A stretch of DNA of 7,087 bases from an uncultured Methylocystaceae bacterium (GTDB lineage Bacteria > Pseudomonadota > Alphaproteobacteria > Rhizobiales > Beijerinckiaceae), in the NCBI GenBank assembly GCA_945956975.1, contig CAMFKC010000115.1:1-7087 (forward strand). Reading direction: 5' to 3'. The notes beneath the pieces are model-generated. The model did not search any database and was not told the DNA's origin. It saw only the letters and a program-made list of their open reading frames with translations. The translations under genes and the position numbers were made by a program. This document shows, one piece after another, positions 1 to 5,508 of the stretch (position 1 is its first letter; the number at the start of each line of letters is the position of its first letter).

Positions 1-42
1 GATCAGTACCGGGCGTTCACACCGCCGCCGGGCTTTGCGTGA
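1..42 (+). CDS. Possible C-terminal end of a truncated gene
   Basis: Frame 1 is open from the window edge to a TGA at 40-42 and would encode a tail reading DQYRAFTPPPGFA. Such a proline-rich end is plausible for a real protein, and the gene would converge on the hydroxylase gene, with the inverted repeat between them. Only 13 codons are visible, so no family can be named and chance openness cannot be excluded. Confidence 0.3.
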   Translation, partial: DQYRAFTPPPGFA

Positions 43-60
43 GCGGGGCTTCTAGCGGCC

Positions 61-155
61 TGCCATCCCGGACGGCCGCAGGTCGATCCGGGACCCAGCA
101 TTCGCGCTATGGCATCTGGGTCCCTGCTCTTGGCTTCGCTTTGGTCGGGATGACG
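61..155. repeat. Nested inverted repeat, probably a dispersed REP-like element
   Basis: An inner stem pairs GGGACCCAG (90-98) with CTGGGTCCC (116-124) across a 17-base loop. An outer pair, CATCCCG (64-70) and CGGGATG (146-152), flanks it, so the whole block is roughly palindromic. The words CATCCCGG, GGGACCCAG and CGGGATGACGG are of the kind seen in multicopy intergenic repeats of alphaproteobacteria; this comes from general knowledge, not from a search. It sits between two convergent genes and has no T-tract, so it may end transcription or stabilise 3' ends without being a classical terminator. Only one copy lies in the window, so repetition in the genome is inferred. Confidence 0.55.
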
Positions 156-187
156 GCGCGCTACAGTTCCTGACCGTCAGCGACGGC

Positions 188-877
188 TCAAACCGGCTTC
201 TCGCCCGGCCGGTCGTCCTTCGTGTAGCCCGTGCCGAAAGCCGTATCCCAATAGGGGCAGCTCACGCCGTAGCCGCGGTCGGGGTCGCGGAAGTGATGCA
301 GCAGATGCGCGCGGCGCAGCATCTGCTCGACCTTCGTCCGCGGCGCGCGGTGATGGATGTGGAAATGGATCTCGTCGTAGAGCACGTAGCCGACGAGAAA
401 ACCCGCCGTCACCGTCCACGACAGCGGCGCGGGAAAGAGCGCGGCGATCACGACATAGGCCAGCGCCATCAGCGGCAGGCTCATCAGCGGCGGCATGACG
501 AGGCGCAGCGGGTCGCTCGGGTGCACGTGGTGCACGCCGTGCAGCAGGAAGTGGATGCGCTCGCCGATCTTGCCCGGGAATTCCGTGTGGAAGAGCCAGC
601 GGTGGAAGACGTACTCGCTCAGCGTCCAGGCGAGATAGCCGAACACCAGCGAGGCCGCCGTCAGCCACACCGGCTGCGCCATCGCGCCCTTCCAGCCGAG
701 CCAAGCGGCCAGCGGCAGGTAGAACAGCGGGAACCACCACGGCACGCGCGACAGCTTATCTAATATGACGTTGTCGAAGATGCGCGGCGAGGCGGCGAGC
801 AGCTCGGCCTTGCTCATGCCCGCCGTCGACATGTGCGCGTAGGGATCGCGCGCGCCGTCCCGTATTGCGTCGCTCAT
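188..877 (-). CDS. FA2H/Scs7-like membrane fatty acid (ceramide) hydroxylase, sterol desaturase superfamily
   Basis: This 229-residue protein is a predicted integral-membrane di-iron hydroxylase. The histidine boxes are HRWLFH (92-97), HGVHHVH (113-119), HFHIHH (171-176) and HLLHH (191-195). Hydrophobic stretches lie at about 46-62, 70-90, 126-149 and 154-168. The region EYVFHRWLFH, the HGVHH box, GYVLYD (163-168), and a late GYGVSCPYWD segment (202-211) followed by a short tail follow the order seen in fatty acid 2-hydroxylases (human FA2H, yeast Scs7). Those enzymes carry an N-terminal cytochrome b5 domain, which is absent here, so a separate electron donor is needed. The likely role is hydroxylating the acyl chain, or less likely the long-chain base, of ceramide in the inner membrane. 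The gene starts 7 bases after the desaturase stop, and its Shine-Dalgarno GAGGG (886-882) overlaps that stop codon, so the two are probably translationally coupled. Another sterol-desaturase-superfamily role, such as carotenoid hydroxylation, is less likely given the neighbours. Confidence 0.82.
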   Translation of the reverse strand: MSDAIRDGARDPYAHMSTAGMSKAELLAASPRIFDNVILDKLSRVPWWFPLFYLPLAAWLGWKGAMAQPVWLTAASLVFGYLAWTLSEYVFHRWLFHTEFPGKIGERIHFLLHGVHHVHPSDPLRLVMPPLMSLPLMALAYVVIAALFPAPLSWTVTAGFLVGYVLYDEIHFHIHHRAPRTKVEQMLRRAHLLHHFRDPDRGYGVSCPYWDTAFGTGYTKDDRPGEKPV

Positions 878-884
878 CGCGCCC

Positions 885-1871
885 TCACTCCGCCGGCGTC
901 ATCGGCGCCGCTGCTTCATGCGCGAAATTTTCCGTGCGCGAATGCAGCGAGTAGCGCGGGTTGAAGATGAAATCGAGGAACAGCTTAAGCCACGATTTGT
1001 GCGCGTGCAGGTCGTCGTAGAATTCCGGCGCCATCGCCTTCAGCTTCGGCAGCAGCGTCCAGGGAATTTCCTGAAAGTCGTGATGCTCGTTGTGGTAGCC
1101 GATGTTGAGCGCGAAGAAGTTCAGCGGGCCGTAGTAGTCGAACGTGCCCTGACCCGGCCAGGCCGCGTAATGTTCCTGGATCCAGCGCGCGCCGAGCGGA
1201 TGCAGGCCGACCGAGAACCAGAACGAGGCGAGCAGGTAGAACAGCGCGTTGCCGCCGAGGAAGTACCAGACGGCGGCGTCGAAGACGGCGATGACGGCGA
1301 AGTTGATGTAGGTCCACTGGCCCCAGATCGGCACTGTGCCCTTGAGGCGGTAGATGCGTGTGAGCTGCATCACCGGGAAGAAGAACAGCCACAGCGCCTT
1401 GCGCCACCATACGTTGCCGACCATCCGCGCTTCCCAATCGCTCGGCACGTCGGCGTCGTAATCGTAGCTCGACAGATGCGAATGGTGTTTCACGTGATAG
1501 CAGCGGAAGCCCATCGCGGTCGGAAAGGCGTTCGGCAGGTCGGCCAGGATCGCGTTCCACTTGTTCAGCGTCGGGCTCTCGAACACCGCATTGTGGATGG
1601 AATCGTGGATGATCACGAACATCGCGTGATTGGCGAAGGCGCCGACGCAATAGGCCAGGATCAGCGTCGCCCACCAGTAGCTCATGCCGAGATGGCCCAT
1701 CCACGCGGCGATCGCGACCTGCAGGGCGAAGATGCCCGCGGTCAGGTAGAAAGTGCGGATGTCGCGCACCATCAGGCTGGCGACTTCAGGGTGCGCCGCC
1801 AGGATCGCCTTGCGGCGCTCTACGTGCGATCTGTCGACGCCCAGCGACGTGACGGGAACGGTCATGTTCAT
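885..1871 (-). CDS. DES1-like sphingolipid (dihydroceramide) delta-4 desaturase
   Basis: This 328-residue membrane fatty acid desaturase closely follows the eukaryotic dihydroceramide desaturase DES1/DEGS1 along its length. The N-terminus HVERRKAILAAHPEVASLM (16-34) matches the family's short Lipid_DES N-terminal domain. The three histidine boxes are HDSIH (89-93), HVKHH (126-130) and HNEHH (260-264). The surrounding segments GLHPLGARWIQEHY (222-235), YYGPLNFFALNIGYH (246-260) and the late EFYDDLHAHKSW (283-294) are typical of DES1. The family inserts the trans-4 double bond into the long-chain base of dihydroceramide, using O2 and an electron carrier. Hydrophobic segments lie at about 40-58, 64-88, 158-170 and 188-220. 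Length is normal (human DES1 is 323 residues) and nothing looks broken. The start has a GGGAAG Shine-Dalgarno (1883-1878) six bases upstream; an in-frame ATG two codons later is an alternative. The gap to bcerS is 16 bases and to the hydroxylase 7, which supports one transcript. Substrate is inferred from similarity and context. Confidence 0.88.
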   Translation of the reverse strand: MNMTVPVTSLGVDRSHVERRKAILAAHPEVASLMVRDIRTFYLTAGIFALQVAIAAWMGHLGMSYWWATLILAYCVGAFANHAMFVIIHDSIHNAVFESPTLNKWNAILADLPNAFPTAMGFRCYHVKHHSHLSSYDYDADVPSDWEARMVGNVWWRKALWLFFFPVMQLTRIYRLKGTVPIWGQWTYINFAVIAVFDAAVWYFLGGNALFYLLASFWFSVGLHPLGARWIQEHYAAWPGQGTFDYYGPLNFFALNIGYHNEHHDFQEIPWTLLPKLKAMAPEFYDDLHAHKSWLKLFLDFIFNPRYSLHSRTENFAHEAAAPMTPAE

Positions 1872-1887
1872 ATCGGTCTTCCCGGCC

Positions 1888-3072
1888 TCATCCCGCCCGC
1901 GCAGTCTCGGGCGCGCCGTCGAGGCGTTTTTCGTAGATACGATGGATCTTGTCGATCTTGGCGCCGCTCATCTCGATCGGCTTGCGCATGCCCGCGTTAT
2001 CTTCCAGAACCCAACCGAATTCTACATGATCTAGCGCAATTTTTCGGCTGCGGAGGCGCAGTTCCTCGATCATCGTGAGGATGACGATGCCGCCGCGTGC
2101 GCTTCTATGTAGGGCCTGGCTCATGCCGAACAATGCGAGGCGGCCGGTTTTGTAGGCGCCCTTGCGGACTCGGCCGATCACCTTGGGCAGGCCGAGCGGG
2201 AAAAGTCGCCCCCCGAGATCGGCGGTCGCCTCGTGCAGGTTCGGCACGACGATACCGAAGGCGACGGCCTCGCCGTCGAGTTCCGTCACGAAGCCCCAGT
2301 CCTCCGTCATCAGGAACTTGAGACTGTCGGCCATCGACTTGAACTCGTCCCGCGTGATCGGCACATAGCCCCAGTTCCCGGCCCATGCGTCGTTGAACAG
2401 CCGCGTCATCAGGTCGACCTCGGAGGCAAGGTCGTTCATGCGCAGCGGCCTAAATTTCAGGCGCTCCCGCCATTCCGGGCGGTTGAGCAGAATGGGTTCG
2501 GCCGCGCGGTCGGTGGCTGTCAGTTCGTAGCCGTAGGAAATCAGGTCGCGCGCCTTGGCGTAGCCCAGCGCCTCCACGTGGCGGCTGAGATAGGGCGGGT
2601 GCCAGGGCATGAAGACCATGGGAACGGCGTCGAAGCCCTGGATCAGCATGCCGCATTCGGCGTTGATCGAAGGCGAGAAGGGCCCATTGATCGTGCTGGC
2701 GCCCTGCGTCTTCAGCCAGGCCTCGGCGGCCGTCAGCAGAGCTGCGACCACGTCGCGATCGTCGATGGCGTCGAGTGCGCCGAACTGGAAGGGCGAGGCC
2801 TGGTTGGGCTTCAGTTCGGTATAGACCTGCGCCTCGATCCGCCCGACCGTGTCGCCGTCGCGTTTTGCCAGAAACGCCTGGGAGCGCACCAGTTTGTAGT
2901 GCGGATTGAGCATGTGCGCGTACATCGTCCAGCGTTCGGCGTCGAGCGAAGGCGAAAATCCCTTCTGGCCCCGGTAGAGGAGGCGCGGGACGCGGCAGAA
3001 TTCCATGAAGGAGCGCAGGCCCGAGACCGGAACGATCTCGACGGCGCTGGGGCGTGCAGGGGCCTCGGACAT
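1888..3072 (-). CDS. bcerS: GNAT-fold N-acyltransferase, probable bacterial ceramide synthase
   Basis: This 394-residue protein belongs to the large GNAT-like family often annotated as N-acetyltransferase or, misleadingly, dATP pyrophosphohydrolase. Family signatures are an N-terminal VEIVPVSGLRSFMEFCRVP...LLY segment (11-33), NGPFSPSINAECGMLIQGFD (129-148), the MPWHPPYLSRHVEALGY region (155-171), and a C-terminal EFGWVLEDNAGMRKPIE (351-367) followed by KIDKIHRIYEK. There is no signal peptide or clear membrane span. The Caulobacter ceramide synthase bCerS (CCNA_01212), known to acylate the sphingoid intermediate, is an acyl-CoA N-acyltransferase, and this protein lies directly between an Spt-like gene and two ceramide-modifying genes. 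The bCerS call rests on fold type plus context, recalled without an alignment. The ATG has no strong Shine-Dalgarno, and Met23 is unlikely as the start because conserved sequence precedes it. The gap from spt is 138 bases, much longer than the other gaps in the cluster. Confidence 0.7.
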   Translation of the reverse strand: MSEAPARPSAVEIVPVSGLRSFMEFCRVPRLLYRGQKGFSPSLDAERWTMYAHMLNPHYKLVRSQAFLAKRDGDTVGRIEAQVYTELKPNQASPFQFGALDAIDDRDVVAALLTAAEAWLKTQGASTINGPFSPSINAECGMLIQGFDAVPMVFMPWHPPYLSRHVEALGYAKARDLISYGYELTATDRAAEPILLNRPEWRERLKFRPLRMNDLASEVDLMTRLFNDAWAGNWGYVPITRDEFKSMADSLKFLMTEDWGFVTELDGEAVAFGIVVPNLHEATADLGGRLFPLGLPKVIGRVRKGAYKTGRLALFGMSQALHRSARGGIVILTMIEELRLRSRKIALDHVEFGWVLEDNAGMRKPIEMSGAKIDKIHRIYEKRLDGAPETARAG

Positions 3073-3135
3073 TGCGCCGCAATAACACGAGCGGCCGCAC
3101 AGGCCAAACGCGGACGGCGGCTTTGGAAGGCGTTT

Positions 3136-3174
3136 AAGAAAAGGGGGCCGCCGTCATCTTGCTGCAATGGCGGC
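3136..3174 (-). terminator. Possible hairpin terminator after spt
   Basis: On the minus strand, GCCGCC (3174-3169) pairs with GGCGGC (3152-3147) across a 16-base loop holding a small TTG/CAA inner stem (3159-3161 with 3165-3167). It is followed by CCCC and then TTTTCTT (3142-3136). It lies 37 bases beyond the spt stop codon, inside the unusually long gap before bcerS. It could end or attenuate spt transcription. The loop is long and the T-tract is broken by a C, so it is only a candidate. Confidence 0.35.
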
Positions 3175-3210
3175 GCGCGATGGTGGCAGCGGTCGGGTTA
3201 GGCGCTCGTT

Positions 3211-4551
3211 TCAGAGCGCCACGGCAGGCTGCTCGCCGGGCAGCACAAGGCCGCGTGGCGGCTCTACCATCGGCCGGTCGGCGATCAACTGCACGACCTG
3301 CCGGATTTCGTCCTCGGTGTGGCTGGCCGAGATGAAGAAGCGCAGCCGGGGCTTGTCCTTTGGCACCCCCACCTGCACCACGGGCGGCACATAGACGCCA
3401 TGGTCGAGCAGATGCTGGGACACCGCCATGGTTTCCCAGACCGAGTTGAACAGGATCGGGATGACGGCCCGGCCGATCGCCGGCCCGGTGTCGAGCCCGG
3501 CGGCCTGCGCGGTGTCGCGGAGGAATTCGGCGTTGTGCGACAGCTTGGCGATGCGCCAGGATTCGGTCTGCATCAGCTCGAGCGCCTTTGCGGCGGCCGC
3601 GGTGATGACCGGCGACAGGCCAACCGAATAGACGAAGCCGGGCAGTGTAAATTTGAACCAGTCGATCAGCACCCGGCTGCCCGCGACGAAGCCGCCGCAG
3701 GAGGCAAAGCTCTTGGAGAGCGTTCCGATGATGAGGTCGACGCGCTTCGGGTCCACGCCGCAATATTCGCAAAGGCCCGCGCCGCGTTCGCCGAGGACGC
3801 CGATCGAATGGGCCTCGTCGACCAGCAGCCAGGCGCCGTGCTTCTCCTTGAGGTCGCAGATGCGGGCCAGATCGACCGTGTCGCCATCCATCGAATAGAG
3901 GCTTTCTACCACGATCAGCGCGTTGCGGTATTTCTCGCGGTGTTCGGTCAGCAATTCCTCGAGATGGTCGAGGTCGTTGTGGCGAAAGACGATCTTGTCG
4001 GCGTCCGATGTCCGCGCGCCGGTCGCCACGCTGTTGTGGGACAATTCGTCAAGGAAGATCGCGTCGCGCTTGGCCATCAGATGCGTGATGACCGTCAGAT
4101 TGGTCAGATAGCCGGAAACCAGCGCAAGCGTCGCCTCGGCGCCGAGGAATTTTGCGAGGTCGTCCTCGAACTTCTGGTGGGTCGAACGCTCGCCGCCGAC
4201 GAGCCTCGAGGCCAGAGCGCCGACGCCGAGCGTGTCGATCGCCTCGTGGGCGGCGGCCTTCACCTCCGGGTGATCGGCCAGGCCGAGATAATCGTAGTTC
4301 GCGAAAGAGACGAAGTGGCCGTTGCCCCGCGCCTGGATCTCCGCCTTGAGCGTGTCCGTGGGCGCGAAAAAGGGATTGCCGTGTTCTTCGAGGATTGCGC
4401 TGCCAGCCAGGCGATAACGCCTGTAAGCATACTCGGTCAGGCTTTTGTGCTTCTTCGCCACGCAGAGACGTTCCGGTTGCGGGACGAACCGCCCCTCGTA
4501 GCGCCGGCGCGCTTCGATGAGCCGCGGTCCGACGAAGACCCTTACCACCAT
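3211..4551 (-). CDS. spt: Serine palmitoyltransferase-like PLP-dependent alpha-oxoamine synthase
   Basis: This 446-residue fold-type I PLP enzyme belongs to the alpha-oxoamine synthase family (Spt, KBL, BioF, ALAS). The hallmarks are SFANYDYLGL (82-91), SHNS with the PLP-stacking His172, VDEAHSIG with Asp245 and His248, and GTLSKSFASCGG with Lys280 as the Schiff-base lysine. These match His159, Asp231, His234 and Lys265 of the Sphingomonas enzyme, and Arg404 in PRLRFFISASHT matches its Arg378. Bacterial Spt is a soluble homodimer that condenses an acyl thioester with L-serine to 3-ketosphinganine. Family sequence alone does not separate Spt from KBL or BioF; the neighbouring ceramide-type genes decide the call. 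The ATG at 4551 lacks a clear Shine-Dalgarno. A GTG at 4461 (codon 31) would give 416 residues, close to the 420 of Sphingomonas Spt, so the first 30 residues may not be real. The gene is divergent from the Hsp20 gene. Confidence 0.83.
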   Translation of the reverse strand: MVVRVFVGPRLIEARRRYEGRFVPQPERLCVAKKHKSLTEYAYRRYRLAGSAILEEHGNPFFAPTDTLKAEIQARGNGHFVSFANYDYLGLADHPEVKAAAHEAIDTLGVGALASRLVGGERSTHQKFEDDLAKFLGAEATLALVSGYLTNLTVITHLMAKRDAIFLDELSHNSVATGARTSDADKIVFRHNDLDHLEELLTEHREKYRNALIVVESLYSMDGDTVDLARICDLKEKHGAWLLVDEAHSIGVLGERGAGLCEYCGVDPKRVDLIIGTLSKSFASCGGFVAGSRVLIDWFKFTLPGFVYSVGLSPVITAAAAKALELMQTESWRIAKLSHNAEFLRDTAQAAGLDTGPAIGRAVIPILFNSVWETMAVSQHLLDHGVYVPPVVQVGVPKDKPRLRFFISASHTEDEIRQVVQLIADRPMVEPPRGLVLPGEQPAVAL

Positions 4552-4597
4552 CGCCCGGGCTCGCGCCAGTAGCGGGCGGGGCGGCGCAATTGTTGTC

Positions 4598-4626
4598 AGC
4601 TAAACCATTGCCGGGTCCGCCGTCAA
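4598..4626 (-). promoter_or_regulatory. Candidate housekeeping-type promoter for spt
   Basis: On the minus strand, TTGACG (4626-4621) is followed after 17 bases by TTAGCT (4603-4598). The -35 box matches five of six consensus bases. The -10 box is poor, which is common in alphaproteobacteria. Transcription would begin near 4591, about 40 bases before the ATG at 4551. This is pattern matching only. Confidence 0.3.
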
Positions 4627-4656
4627 ATTCCAGCGGTTCTGCGCCGCCGCGAAGGG

Positions 4657-4684
4657 CTTGAATGGGCCTGCGGATCGCCCATAT
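4657..4684 (+). promoter_or_regulatory. RpoH (sigma-32) heat-shock promoter of the Hsp20 gene
   Basis: CTTGAA (4657-4662) is followed by a 14-base spacer and GCCCATAT (4677-4684). The established heat-shock consensus is CTTGAA, 13-14 bases, then CCCCATNT, so all specified bases but one match. It points at the small heat-shock gene 58 bases downstream, and transcription should start near 4690-4692, giving a leader of about 50 bases. Position, spacing and target gene all agree. Confidence 0.75.
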
Positions 4685-4689
4685 TCTTC

Positions 4690-4742
4690 CTCGAGCGGCG
4701 CGCCTGCCGGGCGCCGCGAGAGGCGCCTGAGGGGCTTCCATT
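4690..4742 (+). promoter_or_regulatory. Structured 5' leader, candidate RNA thermometer
   Basis: The predicted leader can form two hairpins. The first is a strong one: GCGGCGC (4695-4701) pairs with GCGCCGC (4711-4717). The second pairs GAGGC (4720-4724) and CC (4726-4727) with GG (4731-4732) and GCUUC (4734-4738), around a UGA loop and a G-G mismatch (4725 against 4733). The Shine-Dalgarno GAGGGG (4729-4734) lies in this second hairpin, eight bases before the ATG. ROSE-type thermometers of rhizobial small heat-shock genes also hide the Shine-Dalgarno in a weak hairpin with a G-G mismatch. The usual ROSE UUGCU-like motif is not present, so this would be a variant or a chance fold in GC-rich RNA. 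Confidence 0.4.
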
Positions 4743-5171
4743 ATGTCGCGTACGCCTACCCTGAATTCCCCGTTCCTGCTGGGGTTCGAGACAATCGAGC
4801 GGGCGCTGGACCGGGTGACCCGGACCGCCAGCGACGGTTACCCGCCGTACAACATCGAACGCCTGACGCGCACGGAAAGCGAGCCGGACCGCCTGCGAAT
4901 CACGCTGGCGGTGGCGGGATTCACCCGCGATCAGCTCGAGATCACGCTGGAGGAAAATCAGCTGGTTATCCGCGGACGTCAGCAGGACGACCGCGAGCGC
5001 ACCTATCTGCATCGCGGCATCGCCGCCCGGCAGTTCCAGCGCGCGTTCCTGCTTGCCGAGGGCATGCAGGTGCTGAGCGCAGACCTGGCGAACGGACTGC
5101 TTTCGGTGGATCTGGTCCGGCCCGAGCCGGAACGAATCATCCGGAAGATCGATATCTCCACACGCGACTGA
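4743..5171 (+). CDS. Small heat-shock protein, Hsp20/IbpA family
   Basis: This 142-residue cytoplasmic holdase-type chaperone is of usual IbpA/HspA length. A short N-terminal region (1-32) precedes YPPYNIER (33-40), where the alpha-crystallin domain begins. The domain carries AVAGFTRDQLEITLEENQLVIRG (56-78) and the family's A-x-x-x-N-G-L-L signature as ADLANGLL (113-120). A short C-terminal tail follows with IDI (136-138), resembling the I-x-I motif used for oligomer assembly. Such proteins bind unfolding proteins during heat stress and hand them to the DnaK/ClpB system. The start has GAGGGG eight bases upstream. A heat-shock promoter and a foldable leader lie directly before it, and a DUF1150 gene follows after 47 bases, so both are probably induced together. 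Confidence 0.93.
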   Translation: MSRTPTLNSPFLLGFETIERALDRVTRTASDGYPPYNIERLTRTESEPDRLRITLAVAGFTRDQLEITLEENQLVIRGRQQDDRERTYLHRGIAARQFQRAFLLAEGMQVLSADLANGLLSVDLVRPEPERIIRKIDISTRD

Positions 5172-5186
5172 GTTCGGTGTGGAGGA

Positions 5187-5200
5187 CAGCGGGCCCGCTG
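5187..5200 (+). repeat. Perfect 14-base palindrome in the Hsp20-DUF1150 gap
   Basis: CAGCGGGCCCGCTG is fully self-complementary. As RNA it can form a five-base-pair stem with a four-base loop, just upstream of the DUF1150 Shine-Dalgarno AAGGAG (5207-5212). It may protect the upstream mRNA end or modulate translation of the second gene. No T-tract follows, so it is not a terminator. It could be chance in GC-rich sequence. Confidence 0.4.
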
Positions 5201-5218
5201 GGCCGCAAGGAGAGTAGA

Positions 5219-5464
5219 ATGACCCATACGCCCTTTACCCCCGAACAATTCGCCAAGCTCGGCGCGGGCCAGGTGGCCTATGTGCGCGAGATGACTTCGG
5301 ACGACGTCAAGCGGCTGTTTCCGCAGGCGCCCGAGGTCGATGACGGACTGAAGCTGTTCGCCCTCCTCTCGGCGGAAGGCGCGCCGATCGTGCTGGCCGA
5401 TTCCCGCGACACCGCGATCGCCAGCGCGTGGGAGAACCAGCTCCAGACGGTGAGCGTGCACTAG
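5219..5464 (+). CDS. DUF1150 family small protein
   Basis: This 81-residue protein has no signal peptide or membrane span. The features fitting the family are a central YVREMTSDDVKRLFP (21-35), DGLKLFALLSAEGAPIVLAD (42-61), and an ending with DTAIASAWENQLQTVSVH (64-81). DUF1150 proteins are short, of unknown function, and in alphaproteobacteria are commonly encoded right after Hsp20 genes, as here. The ATG at 5219 has a strong AAGGAG Shine-Dalgarno (5207-5212) six bases upstream, which fixes the start even though the frame is open further upstream. The gap to the Hsp20 stop is 47 bases with no terminator, and a terminator follows its stop codon, so the two form a short heat-shock operon. A role linked to protein quality control is only inferred from the pairing. 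Confidence 0.87.
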   Translation: MTHTPFTPEQFAKLGAGQVAYVREMTSDDVKRLFPQAPEVDDGLKLFALLSAEGAPIVLADSRDTAIASAWENQLQTVSVH

Positions 5465-5508
5465 CCGCGTCCGAACGTCTCCCGAGCCGACCAACTCTGT
5501 CGTGGACT

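Noticed and set aside
918..2078. Long plus-strand open frame (386 codons) opposite the desaturase and acyltransferase genes
   Set aside because: It is antisense to two genes with clear family signatures, and its translation is rich in Arg, His, Val and Gln without recognisable motifs. This is usual for mirror frames in GC-rich DNA.
3073..3100. Promoter-like TTGGCC and TTATTG boxes just before bcerS that would give a leaderless transcript
   Set aside because: Both boxes match the consensus weakly, and the predicted start would fall on the ATG itself. The pattern is too weak to list as a promoter.
2233..3201. Plus-strand open frame of 322 codons opposite the bcerS-like gene
   Set aside because: It is a shadow of the conserved GNAT-family protein, with no plausible Shine-Dalgarno context or domain.
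3319..4572. Plus-strand open frame of 417 codons opposite spt
   Set aside because: The opposite strand carries a complete PLP-enzyme motif set. The plus-strand translation has no domain-like pattern, so it is a shadow frame.
4658..5218. Longer upstream extension of the DUF1150 reading frame through the Hsp20 gene
   Set aside because: The extended frame overlaps the clearly coding Hsp20 gene in another frame. The strong AAGGAG six bases before 5219 and the family's short length fix the start at 5219.
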